A DNA stretch of 37,397 nucleotides, taken from positions 1 to 37,397 of the forward strand of contig JAJRRS010000083.1 of NCBI GenBank assembly GCA_024279275.1, given 5' to 3'. The DNA is from Planctomycetota bacterium (GTDB lineage Bacteria > Planctomycetota > Phycisphaerae > Phycisphaerales > Phycisphaeraceae). The notes beneath the pieces are model-generated. The model searched no databases. It was not told the DNA's origin and saw only the letters and a list, made by a program, of their open reading frames with translations. The position numbers and the translations under genes were made by a program. Position 1 is the first letter of the stretch; every line of letters begins with the position of its first letter. Of this stretch, positions 34,222-37,397 are shown one piece after another.

Positions 34222-35085
34222 ATGCCTACCTGCAGCACTGCCATAGAAAAGACATCGGAATCGGAAGCCGGGAAGTACACGCCAGGCACGGATGCGCGGC
34301 GTAGTGCGCCTAAGCTGGGCACCCCGCGGTGTTCTCTGATCGTGTTGATGCTTGCGGTTGTTTCCTTGGTTAGCACCGCGACCACGGAGGCCGTCTACGC
34401 TGACACCGCAGACACCTCGGACCAGGTGCAATTGATGTGCCCGGTGATGACTGACGAGAAGGTGGACCCGGATATCTCGGTTGAGTACCAGGGGCGGACC
34501 GTTTATTTATGCTGTCAGAAATGTCGAATTAAGTTTGAGGCCGCACCAGAGAAATATGCCTCCGCGATCGTGACCACTACGAACCCCGCCGCAAGTGACG
34601 ATCACGACCACAGCCAGGATCACAATGATGCAGCCGGCTCATCTATGGGTGGGGTCTTGAACCTGCTGGGTCGGTTACACCCGATCGCGGTTCACTTCCC
34701 GATCGCACTGCTCACTTGTGCCGCACTGGCTCGATGCATGATGTTATTCGGGTCGATTACATGGGCGGGTTCGGCGGTACGTTTTTGTGTGCTGATCGGG
34801 GGCGTGTCCGCGGTCGTCGCAGCTGCGCTGGGCTGGCTTAATGCGGGATGGCCGGGCGATAGCGAGTCGTTCGGCGATGTGATTTTTAATCACCGTTGGC
34901 TGGGTGTGGGCACCGCTGTGTTAAGCGTGGTCCTGATCGTGTTGATCGAGATGGAAGCACGCAAGCCGACCGAGACGCCTGGCAAACTGACCACGCTGGG
35001 GCTGCTGGTCGTCGCGGGTCTGGTGGGGGCAACGGGGCACTTCGGCGGGATCCTGGTCTTCGGCCCGGACTACCTGCCCTGGTAA
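34222..35085 (+). CDS. YHS-domain and DUF2231-type membrane protein
   Basis: The start is the ATG at 34222 with AAGGAT just upstream, giving 287 aa; an upstream GTG at 34189 lacks support. An N-terminal hydrophobic segment ends near EAVYA. A YHS-like metal-binding segment follows: LMCPVMTDEKVDPDISVEYQGR to LCCQKCRIKFEAAPEKYA, with cysteines suited to metal binding. A His/Asp-rich linker (DDHDHSQDHND) comes next. Four membrane helices begin LGRLHPIAVHFPIALL, the DUF2231 hallmark. YHS domains occur in copper and other metal-handling proteins. A role in periplasmic metal handling is likely but not certain. Confidence 0.8.
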   Translation: MPTCSTAIEKTSESEAGKYTPGTDARRSAPKLGTPRCSLIVLMLAVVSLVSTATTEAVYADTADTSDQVQLMCPVMTDEKVDPDISVEYQGRTVYLCCQKCRIKFEAAPEKYASAIVTTTNPAASDDHDHSQDHNDAAGSSMGGVLNLLGRLHPIAVHFPIALLTCAALARCMMLFGSITWAGSAVRFCVLIGGVSAVVAAALGWLNAGWPGDSESFGDVIFNHRWLGVGTAVLSVVLIVLIEMEARKPTETPGKLTTLGLLVVAGLVGATGHFGGILVFGPDYLPW

Positions 35086-35171
35086 GCCGCAGGCGTCACT
35101 ACGATCACACGGTAATCCGTATATGGCTTACAATCTGCCTCCAGACTTCGCGTTAACTTTGGAGACAAGAG

Positions 35172-36071
35172 TTGAAAGCACCCGGCCTGACCACCTTGAT
35201 ATTGTCGACTGTCCTGGTATGCGCCGCACTGGTAAAAGCGCAGGACTCCGCCACATCTGAAGCGACCCGTGACGACGGGACGTGGCATGTCTTAAGCGCG
35301 GAGCAACTCCCCGAGCAATCCCAACACACCGAACACCTGCAACGGTACGGCAACACGATCAAGGGATACAACCTGCTGGTGCTTGAAGCGATCGACAAGG
35401 TGCAAAGCTCAGCGATGGACGGCGGCGGGTACTTCATCGGGATCAAAGCGGACCCCCCGGAGTCTCCGATCGGGTACGGGCTGACGTTGTTTGACCAGCC
35501 GATGCTCGACCCGCCGAGGGAAACCAGCTACTGCAGCGGCGCTACCTACACCGCGTTTATCGAAACACTGAACCTTAGACATCAGGCTGACGAAACTGAT
35601 GATCAGTTAGCCGGGGATGGCGAGCCGACGATGACACTCGACCCGGTGCGCACCGAGGCGATGCGTATGCAGGAACCTGATGGCGGCCGGCGTGAGGACG
35701 GGGTCAAGTTCTGGGGGCATTGGAACGACGACGGGTTTGGCAGCCACTTCGCGCTGGTGCAGTACGCCCAGATGGGTCAAGAGATCGCCCCCAACCAGGC
35801 TCAGCCGGGCGATTTTATGAATATCTCATGGACCAGTGGCGGAGGGCACTCGGTCATCTTCCTGGGTTGGTATCAGGACGCCGAGGGCAACAAACATCTG
35901 CTGTACTGGTCCAGTCAAAAATCAACAAACGGGATGAGCGATCAACTCGTGCCACTTACGCGCATCCGTAAAGTAAAGATCGTCCGCCTGGCCGACCCCG
36001 ACAGGCTGTTCGACTTCGACCCGGCACAAGCGGTCAACCAAAAAGTGCCCGGCGATACTATCGGCTGGTAA
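35172..36071 (+). CDS. Secreted NlpC/P60-like (papain-fold) protein
   Basis: A 299-aa protein starting at a TTG (35172), supported by GGAG seven bases upstream and by the signal peptide that follows (LTTLILSTVLVCAALVKA). The candidate catalytic cysteine is in SYCSGATYTAFIE. The candidate histidine is in SWTSGGGHSVIFLGWY, a spacing typical of CHAP/NlpC folds in cell-wall hydrolases. GDFMNISW before the His also fits. The substrate is not known. No operon links are evident: it is 86 bases from the previous gene and 65 from the next. Confidence 0.7.
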   Translation: MKAPGLTTLILSTVLVCAALVKAQDSATSEATRDDGTWHVLSAEQLPEQSQHTEHLQRYGNTIKGYNLLVLEAIDKVQSSAMDGGGYFIGIKADPPESPIGYGLTLFDQPMLDPPRETSYCSGATYTAFIETLNLRHQADETDDQLAGDGEPTMTLDPVRTEAMRMQEPDGGRREDGVKFWGHWNDDGFGSHFALVQYAQMGQEIAPNQAQPGDFMNISWTSGGGHSVIFLGWYQDAEGNKHLLYWSSQKSTNGMSDQLVPLTRIRKVKIVRLADPDRLFDFDPAQAVNQKVPGDTIGW

Positions 36072-36136
36072 TAACTACGGCAGACAGGCCCGCCTGGCTG
36101 AATTGCTTACAGACAAACAGCACGCGACAACGATTG

Positions 36137-37090
36137 ATGCCTGCATTACATGACATACCTGCCGAACCCACTTACGCTGTCATCGGCACGGGGGCGGTGG
36201 GTGCGTTCTACGGCGGATGTTTACAGAAGCTCAATCGAACGGTCCACTTCCTCTGCCGAAGTGACTACCACCACGTCAAACAGCACGGCCTGCGGATCGA
36301 TTCGGTCAACGGCGACTTCACACTGCCACGGGTCAACGTCTATCCTGATGTGAATAACATGCCCGGCTGCGATGTTGTGATTGTTGCGCTCAAGACCACC
36401 CATAACCACCTGCTGGCGAAGCTGCTCCCGCCGCTGGTAAAAGACGAGGGGGTGGTGCTTGTTTTACAGAACGGCCTGGGGATTGAACGACAGGTTGCCG
36501 GGATTGTCGGTGATGCGCGAGTGATGAGCGGGCTGTGTTTTCTGTGCTCGAATAAACTGGGGCCGGGGCATATCCATCACCTGGACTACGGCCGGGTCGA
36601 GTTCGCGGACTACACGGCGGACGGCTCGCCGGCTGGGATCACGCCACGGATGCGCACAATCGCCGATGATTTTGAGCAGGCGGGCAACCCGGTTGTCCTG
36701 AACGAAGACCTGACGCTGGCACGGTGGAAGAAACTTGTCTGGAACATCCCGTTCAACGGGCTGACCGTCCTGTTGAATACCGACACCGCCGCCATCATGG
36801 CCGACCCCACGCTCCGCGCTGAGGCACACGCCCTGATGTTGGAAGTCCAGCGCGCCGCCAAGACCTGTGCCAGCCGAATCATTGAAGACAACTTCGTCCA
36901 GATGATGCTCGACTGGACCGACGAGATGGAACCCTACCAGCCGAGCATGAAGCTCGACCACGACGCGGGCCGAGCGTTGGAAGTCGAGGCTATTTTCGGC
37001 GCGCCACTGCGTGCCGCGACTGAGGCGGGGTGTGATATGCCCAAGCTCAAGTTGATTTATAAGCGATTGATCGCTGTAGGCGCACATTAA
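36137..37090 (+). CDS. Ketopantoate reductase-like (PanE/ApbA family)
   Basis: NADPH-dependent 2-ketopantoate reductase family. The 317 aa from the ATG at 36137 (a TTG just before is less likely) contain the dinucleotide motif VIGTGAVGAFYGG near the start, VALKTTHN, VLVLQNGLGIER and the catalytic lysine region ARWKKLVWNIPFNGL. The C-terminal helical domain ends with SMKLDHDAGRALEVEAIFG, the family's pantothenate-type hallmark. It is likely for coenzyme A synthesis, but relatives act on other keto acids, so panE is not assigned. Confidence 0.88.
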   Translation: MPALHDIPAEPTYAVIGTGAVGAFYGGCLQKLNRTVHFLCRSDYHHVKQHGLRIDSVNGDFTLPRVNVYPDVNNMPGCDVVIVALKTTHNHLLAKLLPPLVKDEGVVLVLQNGLGIERQVAGIVGDARVMSGLCFLCSNKLGPGHIHHLDYGRVEFADYTADGSPAGITPRMRTIADDFEQAGNPVVLNEDLTLARWKKLVWNIPFNGLTVLLNTDTAAIMADPTLRAEAHALMLEVQRAAKTCASRIIEDNFVQMMLDWTDEMEPYQPSMKLDHDAGRALEVEAIFGAPLRAATEAGCDMPKLKLIYKRLIAVGAH

Positions 37091-37397
37091 AAAGATCGAG
37101 AGACCGGCCAGCAAAGGATCACTTTACCGTTAATTCCTACGATTCGCGTTCATTTGCGTTCATTTGCGGTTAATCCCATTCTGGCCCGTCCGCTTGAGTC
37201 TGTCAGACATATCGACGCGGGATTGACTCAGGCCGGCAAAATCACGATAATCCCTGCCCCTGTTGAGATACCGGCGTCGTTTGGGAACGGCGCCAGGCGT
37301 GGGTCGACAGGGATCACCGTTCAAACCCCCCGCCCCACCCATCCCAGACCGACGAACACCCTTATATAGACAGGATCTGTGGGATTATGGCCGAAGA
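37091..37397. other. Right-end intergenic region with a possible start codon
   Basis: No gene is seen between 37091 and about 37386. A tandem 10-mer, GCGTTCATTT twice (37146-37165), is present. An ATG at 37387 (ATGGCCGAAGA to the edge) may begin the next gene, but only 11 bases are visible. Confidence 0.4.

Overview
The window has no rRNA or tRNA gene, so the organism can only be inferred. It is a GC-rich Gram-negative-type bacterium: it has lipoproteins, an outer-membrane beta-barrel and a periplasmic System I cytochrome c maturation set. It makes haem through the siroheme (Ahb) route. Protein style suggests a planctomycete (Phycisphaerae-like) or another anaerobic respirer. That placement is a guess.

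Layout: (1) 1-8252, minus strand: one tightly overlapping operon ccmE-ccmF-hypothetical-ccmA-ccmB-ccmC-ccmD-like-hemA-ahbAB. It makes haem and attaches it to c-type cytochromes. The last gene is a fused siroheme decarboxylase that runs off the left edge. (2) 8558-24337, minus strand: about 16 kb of multihaem cytochrome genes in three transcription units. The first (24337 down to 16464) encodes an 11-haem/cytochrome b fusion, a NapC-anchored 12-haem protein, two 15-haem paralogues and a thioredoxin-fold/TPR protein. The second (16120-15500) is a lone tetrahaem cytochrome. The third (15287-8558) encodes an NHL-propeller lipoprotein, a 5-haem lipoprotein, an outer-membrane beta-barrel, a second NHL lipoprotein and a 12-haem secreted cytochrome. 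By motif count there are 74 c-type haem sites. (3) 24685-28113, minus strand: a PhnD-like binding protein, a HAMP sensor with a phosphoacceptor helix but no ATPase domain, and a membrane histidine kinase. (4) 28284-32799, plus strand: a YgbA-like protein, the two radical SAM enzymes of the siroheme route (AhbD, AhbC) and an NtrC-type regulator with an intact GAFTGA loop. (5) 32837-37397: serC, a YHS-DUF2231 membrane protein, a secreted NlpC/P60-like protein and a PanE-like reductase. These look like ordinary neighbours.

How it fits together: the cytochromes form a plausible electron conduit from the quinone pool across the periplasm and outer membrane to an extracellular acceptor or donor. 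Haem and Ccm genes on one side and AhbC/D on the other would supply the large haem demand. Three well-spaced sigma-54 promoter matches lie upstream of the cytochrome b/c operon, the lone tetrahaem gene and the ygbA-ahbD-ahbC-regulator operon. A fourth, weaker match lies upstream of ccmE. With the adjacent NtrC-type regulator and PhnD-like/kinase sensor, this reads as one sigma-54-controlled extracellular-electron-transfer regulon. The main oddities are an in-frame amber codon 42 codons before the natural C-terminus of the barrel, a CxxxY-type CcmE, the catalytic-domain-less sensor and a dispersed CCGGGG repeat.
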